DNA of 5,970 nucleotides from an uncultured Gemella sp. (GCA_927911695.1 CAKMQO010000011.1:1-5970), one strand, 5' to 3'; shown: positions 1 to 5,940, counted from the first letter of the stretch. Notes: a model not told the origin generated them from the letters alone. Made by a program: numbers and translations.

Positions 1-26
1 ATAATGTTAAATCTAGTGAAATTAAG

Positions 27-58
27 AAAAAATCTAAGCAGCAAAATGCTGCCTAGAT
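27..58 (-). terminator. Intrinsic terminator downstream of guaA
   Basis: Read on the minus strand, a hairpin is formed by arms ATCTA + GCAGCA (32-36, 38-43) and TGCTGC + TAGAT (47-52, 54-58). It has a single A/C mismatch (37/53) and an AAA loop on the plus strand. It is followed on the minus strand by a run of T (complement of A27-A32). This is the classic Rho-independent layout and lies about 85 bases past the guaA stop, so it probably ends the guaA transcript. Confidence 0.8.
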
Positions 59-98
59 CTCATTTCCTATTTTTCTCCATGCCCCGAATTTGACAAAG

Positions 99-116
99 AG
101 CCTAAAAATCAAGGCT
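99..116. repeat. Small hairpin between guaA stop and terminator
   Basis: AGCCT (99-103) and AGGCT (112-116) are perfect inverted arms around an 8-base A-rich loop. On the plus strand it is followed by TTTTA, on the minus strand only by CTTTG. It could be a weak terminator for plus-strand transcription or a 3' end stabiliser for guaA mRNA. A five-pair stem in AT-rich DNA is weak evidence. Confidence 0.3.
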
Positions 117-141
117 TTTATCTATATATTTTACTATAATA

Positions 142-1687
142 TTATTCCCACTCTATCGTTGCCGGAGGCTTACTTGTAATATCGTAGACTACGCGATTAA
201 CGTGAGCAACTTCGTTTACGATACGAGCTGAGATTTCTTCAAGTACTTCAAATGGAATGTGAGCCCAGCTTGCTGTCATACCGTCGATACTTGTTACGGC
301 ACGAACTGCGACTGTGTAATCATATGTACGAACATCTCCCATAACTCCTACTGAGCGAATATCTGGAAGACATGTGAAGTATTGCCAGATTTCTCCTTCT
401 AATCCACGTTTAGCGATAACATCACGTAAGATGAAGTCACTGTCACGAACGATTTGAAGTTTTTTCTTCTGTTACTTCTCCAAGAACACGGATACCAAGT
501 CCTGGTCCTGGGAATGGTTGACGCCAAACGATTTCGTGAGGAAGACCAAGTGCTTCACCTAATGCACGAACCTCATCTTTGAATAAAGTATTAAGTGGCT
601 CGATTAGAGAGAAACGCATATCTTCTGGTAATCCACCTACGTTATGGTGTGATTTGATTGTTTGTGCATTCTTAGTTCCTGATTCGATAACGTCAGTGTA
701 AAGAGTACCTTGAGCTAAGAACGGTACGTCGTGGAGTTTAGCACATTCTTCGTCAAATACATAAACAAATTCATTACCGATGATTTTACGTTTTTGTTCT
801 GGATCACTTACACCTTTAAGTTTTCCAAGGAATCTATCTTTTGCATCGACTTTAATTAGATTCATGTTGAATCCACCTTCGATTTCTTTACTGAATGTGT
901 TCATTACAGCTTCAGCTTCACCTTTACGAAGTAAACCGTGATCGATAAACATACAGATTAGTTGATCTCCGATTGCTTTATCTAGTAAGGCTGCAACAAC
1001 TGATGAGTCTACACCACCAGATAATGCACAAAGGACTTTTTGATCTCCAACTTCTGCACGAATTTCTTCAATTTTTTCATCGATGAAGTTTTGGATAGTC
1101 CAGTTTTCAGTACATTTACATACATTACGGATGAAGTTTTTAATTAAGTCATAACCGTATTCTGAGTGACGTACTTCTGGGTGGAATTGGAAGCAGTAGA
1201 AGTCCTTTTCTACGTTTTCAGCAGCAGCGATTGGACAGTTATCACTTGTCGCTACAACTTTGAATCCTTCAGCAAGTTCAACTACTTTATCAGAGTGACT
1301 CATTAATACTTGCTGAGTTGCAGGAGTACCTTCGAATAATTTAGCTCCTGGAGTTACGTCAACATTGTGAGCTCCGTATTCTCTACTAGTTGCAGATTCT
1401 ACTTTTCCTCCTAGTTTGTGTTGCATAAGTTGCATTCCGTAACAAATTCCTAATACAGGAATACCTAGGTTGAAAATCTCGTCATCAATTGTAAGAGAGT
1501 TTTCTTCATATACTGAGTTAGGTCCACCTGAAAGGATAATTCCTTTAGGGTTCATTTTTTTAATTTCTTCAATAGAAATTTCATTGTCATGTAGTTCAGA
1601 ATATACACCAAGTTCACGTACACGGCGTGTGATAAGTTGGTTATATTGACTACCGAAGTCTAGAACTAATATAAATTCGTGTTTCAC
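142..1687 (-). pseudogene. guaA: GMP synthase (glutamine-hydrolysing), frameshifted by one base
   Basis: GuaA aminates XMP to GMP using glutamine and ATP in the cytoplasm, the last step of de novo GMP synthesis. The first frame gives 414 residues. The class I glutamine amidotransferase domain (about 1-190) has Cys82 in GICYGMQ and His169/Glu171 in FHPE. The ATP pyrophosphatase domain has the SGGVDSS loop at 223-229, then [13 protein letters not shown] near 345-357 and [11 protein letters not shown] at 390-400. After EVTEEK (residue 409) the frame runs into 5 foreign residues and a TGA at 443-445. Removing one A from the A6 run (T460-T465 on the plus strand) restores an uninterrupted frame reading [10 protein letters not shown]..., through [14 protein letters not shown] to the conserved C-terminus KPPATIEWE at 145. 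That gives 514 residues, close to the usual ~513. The lost segment is the C-terminal dimerisation/XMP-binding domain, so the product as written should be inactive. The start is GTG at 1685-1687, set by AGGAGG six bases upstream. Sequencing error versus real mutation cannot be decided here. Confidence 0.95.
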
Positions 1688-1693
1688 GATTTT

Positions 1694-1699
1694 CCTCCT
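1694..1699 (-). promoter_or_regulatory. Ribosome binding site deciding the GTG start of guaA
   Basis: CCTCCT on the plus strand is a perfect AGGAGG on the minus strand, six bases before GTG (1685-1687). No ATG lies closer to the site, and the reading from GTG gives [17 protein letters not shown], which matches the usual GuaA N-terminus. This supports GTG as the start codon. Confidence 0.85.
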
Positions 1700-1725
1700 A
1701 AAATATACTTTTATTAATATAAACT

Positions 1726-1754
1726 ATTATATCAAGAAGTTGAAGATATGTAAA
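1726..1754 (-). promoter_or_regulatory. Sigma-A type promoter of guaA
   Basis: On the minus strand a -35 box TTTACA (1749-1754, one mismatch to TTGACA) and a perfect -10 TATAAT (1726-1731) are separated by exactly 17 bases. Transcription would start near 1719, leaving a leader of only about 30 bases before GTG. That leader is too short for a guanine riboswitch or an attenuator, so any regulation would have to act at initiation. Confidence 0.75.
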
Positions 1755-1820
1755 ATCTTAAATGTTAGAATTTTTGTGGATTTTTTTTGTAAAAAATCGA
1801 TTTTTCAACGAAAAAATGGT

Positions 1821-1881
1821 TAAAAACGAATTTTAAGTTTATGAAAATGATGAAAAATCCGTAAAAATGAATTTTTAGTTT
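1821..1881. repeat. Imperfect 20-bp direct repeat in AT-rich guaA-pgl spacer
   Basis: TAAAAACGAATTTTAAGTTT (1821-1840) and TAAAAATGAATTTTTAGTTT (1862-1881) agree at 18 of 20 positions, with starts 41 bases apart. The surrounding region (about 1765-1940) is almost entirely A/T and also contains the palindrome AAAAATCGATTTTT at 1792-1805. It may be an AT-rich upstream element or a regulator-binding region for the divergent promoters. In DNA this AT-rich, chance similarity is a serious alternative. Confidence 0.4.
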
Positions 1882-1952
1882 TTTTAAAAAACGATAATTT
1901 GATTTATACGAATTATAGGCGAGAGAAAATTTTATAAAATTTTTTTTGAAAA

Positions 1953-1961
1953 TGTTATAAT
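1953..1961 (+). promoter_or_regulatory. Extended -10 promoter of the lactonase gene
   Basis: TGTTATAAT gives a TGn extension (1953-1955) and a perfect -10 TATAAT (1956-1961). No good -35 sits 17 bases upstream (TATAAA at 1933-1938 is poor), which fits an extended -10 promoter. AT-rich DNA upstream could act as an UP element. The start would be near 1968, leaving a leader of about 22 bases that holds AGGAGG (1977-1982). Confidence 0.6.
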
Positions 1962-1989
1962 AAGTTTATAGAAAGTAGGAGGAAAAATA

Positions 1990-3007
1990 ATGGTAAGAGC
2001 ATATATTGGAACATATACGAAAGCAGCTAGTGAAGGCATATACTTAGTTGAGTTATCTGAAGAGGGGAAAGTACTAGAAGTTAAAAATGTAGCTAAGGTT
2101 GATAATCCAACGTATTTAGCATTGTCTAAAGATAATAAATATTTATATAGTGTATCAAGAGTAGATGGAAAAGGTGCTGTTACAAGCTTTGAAGTTCAAG
2201 AAAATGGTGATTTGAAAGAATTAACATCAGTTGCCCAAGAAGGAAATCCTCCTTGTTACGTAGAGTTAAACTCAGAGAAAAATACTTTATTATCAGCGAA
2301 CTATCATTTAGGTACGATTGATAGTTATTCTGTTGAAAATGGTGAGCTTGTAAAACTCTTATCAACAGATCATCATGAAGGAAGTGGAGTACACGAAAGA
2401 CAAGAGAAACCTCATGTGCATTTTTCAGGATTTACCCCAAGTGAAAAATATGTCTTTTCTTGTGATTTAGGAACTGATGAGATTACATCGTATAAGCTTA
2501 ATGAAGGGGTTTTAGAAAAAGTAGCTACTTTTAAAGCTAAAGATGGGAGTGGAGTTCGCCACATAGTATTTAGTAGTGATGAAAAACAAGCTTTTGTGAT
2601 GACAGAACTTACTAGTGAAGTAATTGCTTTTGATTATGATGGAGAAGGGAACTTAACAAATCCAACATATTATCCTACACTACCTAAAGATTTTTCATTA
2701 GAAAATAAAGGTAGTGCGATAAAAAATTTCAAATGATAATAGATTTATCTATGTTTCTAATAGAGGACAAGATGCGGTAGTTGTTTTTGAAAATACAGAA
2801 TCAGGTCTAAAGCAGCTTCAAACTATTAGTACCGAAGGAGAAGGTCCTAGAGATTTTGACCTTTCAAAAGATAATACTTTAGCAATTGCAACAAATGAAA
2901 ATAGTGGAACAATTACTGTGTACACTGTTAATAAGAAAACAGGCGAACTAACTGTTGTTGCTTCTGAGGTAGTTGTACCTGAGGCAGTTTGTGCTAAGTT
3001 TATATAG
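1990..3007 (+). pseudogene. pgl: 6-phosphogluconolactonase (YkgB/Pgl lactonase family), frameshifted by one base
   Basis: The protein belongs to the seven-bladed beta-propeller lactonase family (YkgB of Bacillus, Pgl/YbhE of E. coli), which hydrolyses 6-phosphogluconolactone in the oxidative pentose phosphate pathway in the cytoplasm. Family landmarks are YIGTYT at 5-10, GNPPCY at 85-90, ANY at 103-105, HVHF with FTP at 142-150, DLGTDEI at 159-165, and GSGVRHIVFSSDEKQAFVMTEL at 186-207 (quoted here in part). The first frame stops after 248 residues at a TGA (2734-2736), just after an A6 run (2721-2726). Removing one A gives SAIKISNDNRFIYVSNRGQD and an open frame through GEGPRDFDLSKDN to TAG at 3005-3007. 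The result is about 338 residues, the normal size for the family (E. coli Pgl is 331). The ATG at 1990 follows AGGAGG by seven bases. The truncated product would lack the last propeller blades and should not fold. It stands alone between the divergent guaA and a convergent operon. Family assignment is strong; the exact substrate is inferred. Confidence 0.9.
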
Positions 3008-3051
3008 AAAAATACCTAAGGTGAGGATGACCTCATCTTAGATATTTCTTT
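3007..3051. terminator. Bidirectional intrinsic terminator between pgl and yutD
   Basis: Arms CTAAGGTGAGG (3016-3026) and CCTCATCTTAG (3031-3041) form an 11-pair stem with one G-T wobble and a four-base loop. The stem can extend with A/T pairs after one mismatch. A-rich sequence lies on the left (3008-3012) and T-rich sequence on the right (3045-3051), so it can end transcription from both sides. The two convergent genes stop within a few bases of it on either side. Confidence 0.85.
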
Positions 3052-3338
3052 TATGAATTTCTTTTTTTAACGACGAAGAATGGTGCCCCGAAATTACAAT
3101 ATTCTAGTATGTAATCTTCAAGGTTGTTTATGTTCTTAGGATTGTTGTTATCCTTTGTTAAAATGAATCCAGTAAGTCGTAGTTTTTCGTGAGAAATATC
3201 TCCTACGATATATGGTTTATTTTTTAACACATCCACAAGTTTTTCTTCAAATGTTTCTTTTTGAAAGGCATCTTTGAAGTTGTAAACAAGCTCATAAATT
3301 GTACCATCAACTTCGAAAACCAAATTGTTTTGCTCCAT
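3051..3338 (-). CDS. yutD: YutD family protein (DUF1027), function unknown
   Basis: This is a 95-residue soluble protein without a signal peptide or membrane segment. I recognise the YutD family of Firmicutes by its conserved blocks: YELVYN at 15-20, a spaced F..E.FE segment, YIVGD at 43-47, LRLTGF at 53-58, and EDYILEYCNFG at 74-84 followed by the hydrophobic strand FFVVKK. The usual family sequence reads YDYIVGDWGYGQLRLKGF; here the W/G-rich part is replaced by ISHEK, so this is a divergent member. No biochemical role is established that I know of. The ATG lies two bases after the stop of the upstream PBP-like gene, and AAAGGA, overlapping the end of that gene, serves as ribosome binding site. 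The two are therefore probably co-transcribed and translationally coupled. The run AAAAAAA near its 3' end keeps the frame. The family call is by eye. Confidence 0.85.
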   Translation of the reverse strand: MEQNNLVFEVDGTIYELVYNFKDAFQKETFEEKLVDVLKNKPYIVGDISHEKLRLTGFILTKDNNNPKNINNLEDYILEYCNFGAPFFVVKKRNS

Positions 3339-3340
3339 AT

Positions 3341-4540
3341 TTAATCCTTTCTAACAACTTGTCTCATAACGTATAGTGCTGCGAAAACAAGTGTGTATAT
3401 TGCAAGTATACCCGTAGCGAAGTATTTCGTACGATCTATTACAATAGTAGTTTTTTCGTAATTATCTTTCTTATCAAAGTTATCATCATTGATGAAGTTT
3501 GATTTGATTTTTGCTAGTTTTCCTGTATTATCGTTAGAACTAAAATCAGAGAATACTGTTCCTTCATTTGCAGAAATTGTTTCGTATTTTTGGAATAAAA
3601 GTATTTTTTTATTCATTAGAAGGTATGTTACATCTTTAATCGAATGTTTTTCATAGAATAAGTCGTAAATATCTTCATTGAAAGTAATACGTTCATTGTT
3701 TATAGTATATGTTCCCGCTTTAAGGGCTAGTTTGTAGTTATAGTTTGAGAATAGATAATCGTAAGTTTTTTGAAGCTTATCAAAATAAGTAGCTTTATCA
3801 TCGCTTTGGTTTAATACGGTGATAATCAATTTAGTATTACCACTGTACGCGTAAGTTACACTATTTTTGTCAGAGTAATCTAAACCTAAAACTCTAAACT
3901 TTTCTGATTCTTTAAACTCAATACTATTGTTAATTTTTTCTCCAGATGCTAAAGTATGTTCTGGATTTTTTGTAATTTCTGTAATCTCAGGATAATTTTT
4001 TAGAATTAAGCTAGTAAGGTAAGAGATATTCTTCGCAGTACTAGTATTATTACCATTGTTATCTAGTGATTCTAATTTTGTGTCATGTAGTGACATAGCA
4101 GCTAATGTTTCTTTAGCTTTATCAAGAGTTACGTTAAAGTGAGTGAATACAGCTTGATTTAGGCTATTAGAATTTTCATTTTCTAATAGGAAGATTGCAT
4201 CTTTAACTGTAATTGACGATTCTATTTTATATTTAGAAAGAATGTCATCTCCACTAGCAATATTAATTTTCTCATCTAATGTTATTTTTTTATTTTTCAA
4301 GTTGTCAGTAAGTAGGTAAAGAGCAACGTAGTTTGGTAATTTACCTACAGATACCTTTTCATTTTCTCCACGTTTAGAAATGATTTTCCCCGTGTTTAAT
4401 TCCGAAACTACAAGATGAGCATTAACATCGCTTAGATTTGTTACTGCGTTGTTATCTAGAAATTTATCATCAGCTTTAGAGAAGTTTGGAACTAAAAATA
4501 CAAGAAGTAAAATCAAAATACCAATTTTTTTCAATCTCAT
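3341..4540 (-). CDS. DacA-like (D-Ala-D-Ala carboxypeptidase family, S11) membrane-anchored protein lacking KTG
   Basis: This 399-residue exported protein resembles low-molecular-weight PBPs that trim the terminal D-Ala of peptidoglycan stem peptides. Residues 1-23 form a signal peptide (MRLKK, then a hydrophobic core, probable cleavage after FSKA). The fold signature is visible: HLVVSELNTGKIISKR (42-57), SVGK at 64-67 as the SxxK nucleophile motif, LKNKKITLDEKI (81-92), and SLN at 126-128 as a plausible SxN, 62 residues after Ser64 as in known members. Where the family has GLKTG, this protein reads GLDYS (219-223), followed by the expected KLIITVLNQSDDKATYFDKL (237-256, in frame). KTG is thus missing, and it may be an inactive or altered PBP. 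Residues about 270-335 look like the beta-rich PBP5 C-terminal domain. Residues 373-392 form a transmembrane helix with a basic tail (RQVVRKD), instead of the usual amphipathic anchor. ATG at 4538-4540 follows AAAGGA. It is first in an operon with yutD. Confidence 0.85.
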   Translation of the reverse strand: MRLKKIGILILLLVFLVPNFSKADDKFLDNNAVTNLSDVNAHLVVSELNTGKIISKRGENEKVSVGKLPNYVALYLLTDNLKNKKITLDEKINIASGDDILSKYKIESSITVKDAIFLLENENSNSLNQAVFTHFNVTLDKAKETLAAMSLHDTKLESLDNNGNNTSTAKNISYLTSLILKNYPEITEITKNPEHTLASGEKINNSIEFKESEKFRVLGLDYSDKNSVTYAYSGNTKLIITVLNQSDDKATYFDKLQKTYDYLFSNYNYKLALKAGTYTINNERITFNEDIYDLFYEKHSIKDVTYLLMNKKILLFQKYETISANEGTVFSDFSSNDNTGKLAKIKSNFINDDNFDKKDNYEKTTIVIDRTKYFATGILAIYTLVFAALYVMRQVVRKD

Positions 4541-4564
4541 TATTTAAAATCCTTTATTTTAAAA

Positions 4565-4610
4565 TTGTTTAAAGTATAGGGGGCAGCCCCAAAAGTCCTA
4601 AGTTTAACAA
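4565..4610. repeat. Palindrome 1 in the dac-phosphoesterase spacer
   Basis: TTGTT + AAA (4565-4569, 4571-4573) pairs with TTT + AACAA (4603-4605, 4606-4610). The top is capped by GGGG/CCCC (4580-4583 with 4587-4590) around a CAG loop, with an asymmetric internal region between. The GC-rich core stands out sharply from the AT-rich surroundings. In the minus-strand transcript it lies in or just before the dac leader, next to a possible TATACT (-10) at 4573-4578. Its role is not evident. Confidence 0.45.
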
Positions 4611-4632
4611 GATTCATATAAGAACTCATAGA

Positions 4633-4698
4633 CGCAGTGGTTTATAGATATATAAATTCGCTTAATTAAAGCTTTTTAGATATCTAATAAACTGTGCG
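4633..4698. repeat. Palindrome 2: long imperfect hairpin
   Basis: The left arm CGCA-GTG-GTTTA-TAGATAT (4633-4651) and following TAAA...GCTT mirrors the right arm ending in ACTGTGCG (4691-4698). On the opposite strand the right arm reads CGCA-CA-GTTTA-T-TAGATAT, then TAAA and AGCTT. Around 23 pairs form with a few bulges, closing on a central TTAATTAA. Such extended pairing is unlikely by chance even at this base composition. The outer G4698 is shared with the next palindrome. Confidence 0.6.
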
Positions 4699-4753
4699 GG
4701 GGTGACTCAATAAAATCCTGTTTCTCCGAAATCATGATTTTTGAGTCACTCCC
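4698..4753. repeat. Palindrome 3: GGGAGTGACTCAA-armed intergenic element
   Basis: Left arm GGGGGTGACTCAA (4698-4710) and right arm TTGAGTCACTCCC (4741-4753) are inverted copies with one G/A difference. The pairing continues inward as AAATC/GATTT and ends in TTTC-TCC-GAAA (4721-4731). The whole 56 bases fold into one hairpin. Read on the minus strand it begins GGGAGTGACTCAAAAATC and ends GAGTCACCCCC. This architecture recalls the abundant GGGAGTGGGACAGAAAT palindromes that I know from staphylococcal and streptococcal intergenic regions. It is probably a dispersed small repeat. No T-run follows, so it is not a typical terminator. Confidence 0.65.
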
Positions 4754-4769
4754 TTACATTTGTTATTAA
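4741..4769 (+). promoter_or_regulatory. Possible promoter of the phosphoesterase gene
   Basis: TTGAGT (4741-4746, 4/6 match to -35) and TATTAA (4764-4769, 4/6 match to -10) lie 17 bases apart, with TG at 4761-4762 as an extended -10. The -35 box is inside the right arm of palindrome 3. Transcription would start near 4776, immediately before the ribosome binding site, so the leader would be unusually short. Confidence 0.35.
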
Positions 4770-4777
4770 ATAGTTTG

Positions 4778-4783
4778 AAGGAG
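4778..4783 (+). promoter_or_regulatory. Ribosome binding site deciding the TTG start of the phosphoesterase
   Basis: AAGGAG lies eight bases before TTG (4792-4794). The next in-frame ATG candidate (4861) falls inside the first membrane helix and has no such site, so TTG is preferred as start codon. Confidence 0.75.
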
Positions 4784-4791
4784 AATTAATA

Positions 4792-5886
4792 TTGAATAAT
4801 TGGAAATTTATCGCTGGTTTTATCGGGGTATTCGCAGTATATGAAATACTCGTGTTTCTGATGTGGCTAGGTTTAAAATGGATGATCTCACCTTTTGTTC
4901 CCCCTAAAGTTAAATTAGCCATTGGTATAGCACTATTTATCGTTGCTAACTTTTCTATCGTAGCTTATATGCTAAGATTAGGTGCACCTTGGGTAAACTA
5001 CGGAAACGTTTGGTACTTCTACTTCCTAAACGGTGCTGTCATAGGTATTATCTTATTGGTCGCTAAGTTATTACTGAAAATCTTTAAATTAAATCTTTCT
5101 CAAGGAGTTAGTTTAAGTATAACTGCTCTATATTTATTAGGTATGACTGCTTTGGGCCTATTTTGGGCATACTCACCTACTGTGATTAATATGACTATTA
5201 AAGTAGATAAACATCTTGATACTCCTGTTAAAATTGCTATGGTCTCTGATCTTCATCTTGGAACATTTTTCTCAAATCCGCAACTTGAGAAACTGAACAA
5301 GATTGTTGATGAAGAGAAGCCAGATGCTGTAGTTATCGCAGGAGACCTTATGGACGATGATATGGTTATGTACAAAAAGCGTAATATGCAAGAAAATCTT
5401 AGCAAATTAAAAGCTCCTCTAGGAGTTTATACGACTATGGGAAATCACGACCGTGACGCACTAGAAATAGTAAACGAAGTTAAAAAGACAGGAATAATCC
5501 CACTATTTGATGAAAGCATCACACTTAATAACGATATAACATTAGTAGGTCGTAAAGATAAAAGTGTCAGTCGCGATAGACTTGATACTGCCAACCTTCT
5601 TAAGAGTGTTGATTTAAATAAGACTATCGTTCTTGTGGATCATCAGCCTGATGCTATTGAATATCACGCTACCTTACCTATAGATGTTCAACTTTCTGGG
5701 CATACTCACCGCGGACAACTATGGCCGTTAAACTTCATCACAGATGTAGTGTACACCCTAGATCATGGCTACGCGAAGATTAATGGTAAACATTTCTTCA
5801 CTTCTGCGGGTTATGGTTTCTGGGGGCCACCTTTCAAAACTTCAGCTCGTAGTGAAGTATGGATGATTACTATCGAAGGTAAATAA
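4792..5886 (+). CDS. Membrane-anchored metallophosphoesterase (YkuE/YaeI-like)
   Basis: This 364-residue calcineurin-like phosphoesterase carries four hydrophobic helices at the N-terminus (about 6-28, 40-60, 76-99 and 106-127), followed by a catalytic domain. All metal-binding motifs are present in order: DLH at 153-155, GDLMDD at 184-189, GNHD at 217-220, DHQPD at 283-287 and GHTHRGQ at 303-309. The ending SAGYGFWGPPFKTSARSEVWMIT (338-360, in part) is the usual tail of this subfamily. Related proteins (YkuE in Bacillus, YaeI/LpxG-like elsewhere) hydrolyse phosphoesters or lipid pyrophosphates at the membrane; the substrate here cannot be told. With four helices, the catalytic domain is expected on the same side as the N-terminus. 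It starts at TTG with a good ribosome binding site, is read away from the dac operon, and ends before a strong hairpin, so it is probably monocistronic. No lesion is seen. Confidence 0.9.
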   Translation: MNNWKFIAGFIGVFAVYEILVFLMWLGLKWMISPFVPPKVKLAIGIALFIVANFSIVAYMLRLGAPWVNYGNVWYFYFLNGAVIGIILLVAKLLLKIFKLNLSQGVSLSITALYLLGMTALGLFWAYSPTVINMTIKVDKHLDTPVKIAMVSDLHLGTFFSNPQLEKLNKIVDEEKPDAVVIAGDLMDDDMVMYKKRNMQENLSKLKAPLGVYTTMGNHDRDALEIVNEVKKTGIIPLFDESITLNNDITLVGRKDKSVSRDRLDTANLLKSVDLNKTIVLVDHQPDAIEYHATLPIDVQLSGHTHRGQLWPLNFITDVVYTLDHGYAKINGKHFFTSAGYGFWGPPFKTSARSEVWMITIEGK

Positions 5887-5898
5887 ACAATATAAAAC

Positions 5899-5940
5899 AC
5901 CCCAAAAGTTAGTTTATTCTAACTCTTGGGGTTGAATTTT
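5899..5940. terminator. Intrinsic terminator after the phosphoesterase gene
   Basis: ACCCCAA-a-AGTTAG (5899-5912) pairs with CTAACT-c-TTGGGGT (5919-5932): 13 pairs, one A/C mismatch, loop TTTATT. On the plus strand it is followed by TTGAATTTTATT, and on the minus strand by TGTTTTATATT. It is probably bidirectional and lies 12 bases past the TAA stop at 5884-5886. Confidence 0.8.

Noticed and set aside
90..140. TTGACA (90-95) with downstream TATAAT (135-140) as a plus-strand promoter
   Set aside because: The boxes are far too distant (39 bases) and no -10 sits at 16-18 bases. The region is the guaA 3' flank running against that direction.
142..342. Separate small gene of 66 residues
   Set aside because: Its sequence is the conserved C-terminus of GMP synthase and it joins guaA in frame once the A6 run is shortened; its apparent ATG is an internal Met.
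455..470. Programmed -1 frameshift at A AAA AAC in guaA
   Set aside because: The A6C heptamer is not in the required register relative to the upstream frame, and restoring the protein needs loss of one base (+1 direction), not -1. GuaA is not known to need recoding.
1688..1760. Purine riboswitch before guaA
   Set aside because: The predicted start leaves a leader of about 30 bases, and I see none of the conserved purine aptamer loops in the spacer on that strand.
2180..2365. 61-residue open frame on the minus strand inside the lactonase gene
   Set aside because: It overlaps clear lactonase coding sequence, lacks a convincing ribosome binding site and resembles nothing; it is an antisense shadow.
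4571..4600. Firm promoter for the dac operon with TATACT as -10 on the minus strand
   Set aside because: The best -35 at 17 bases (TTAGGA) matches only 3 of 6 positions and the spacer is a GC-rich hairpin, so I mention it only as a possibility.
4560..4760. CRISPR array or intact insertion sequence
   Set aside because: The palindromes are different from one another, not regularly spaced copies, and no transposase or cas-like coding sequence is present.
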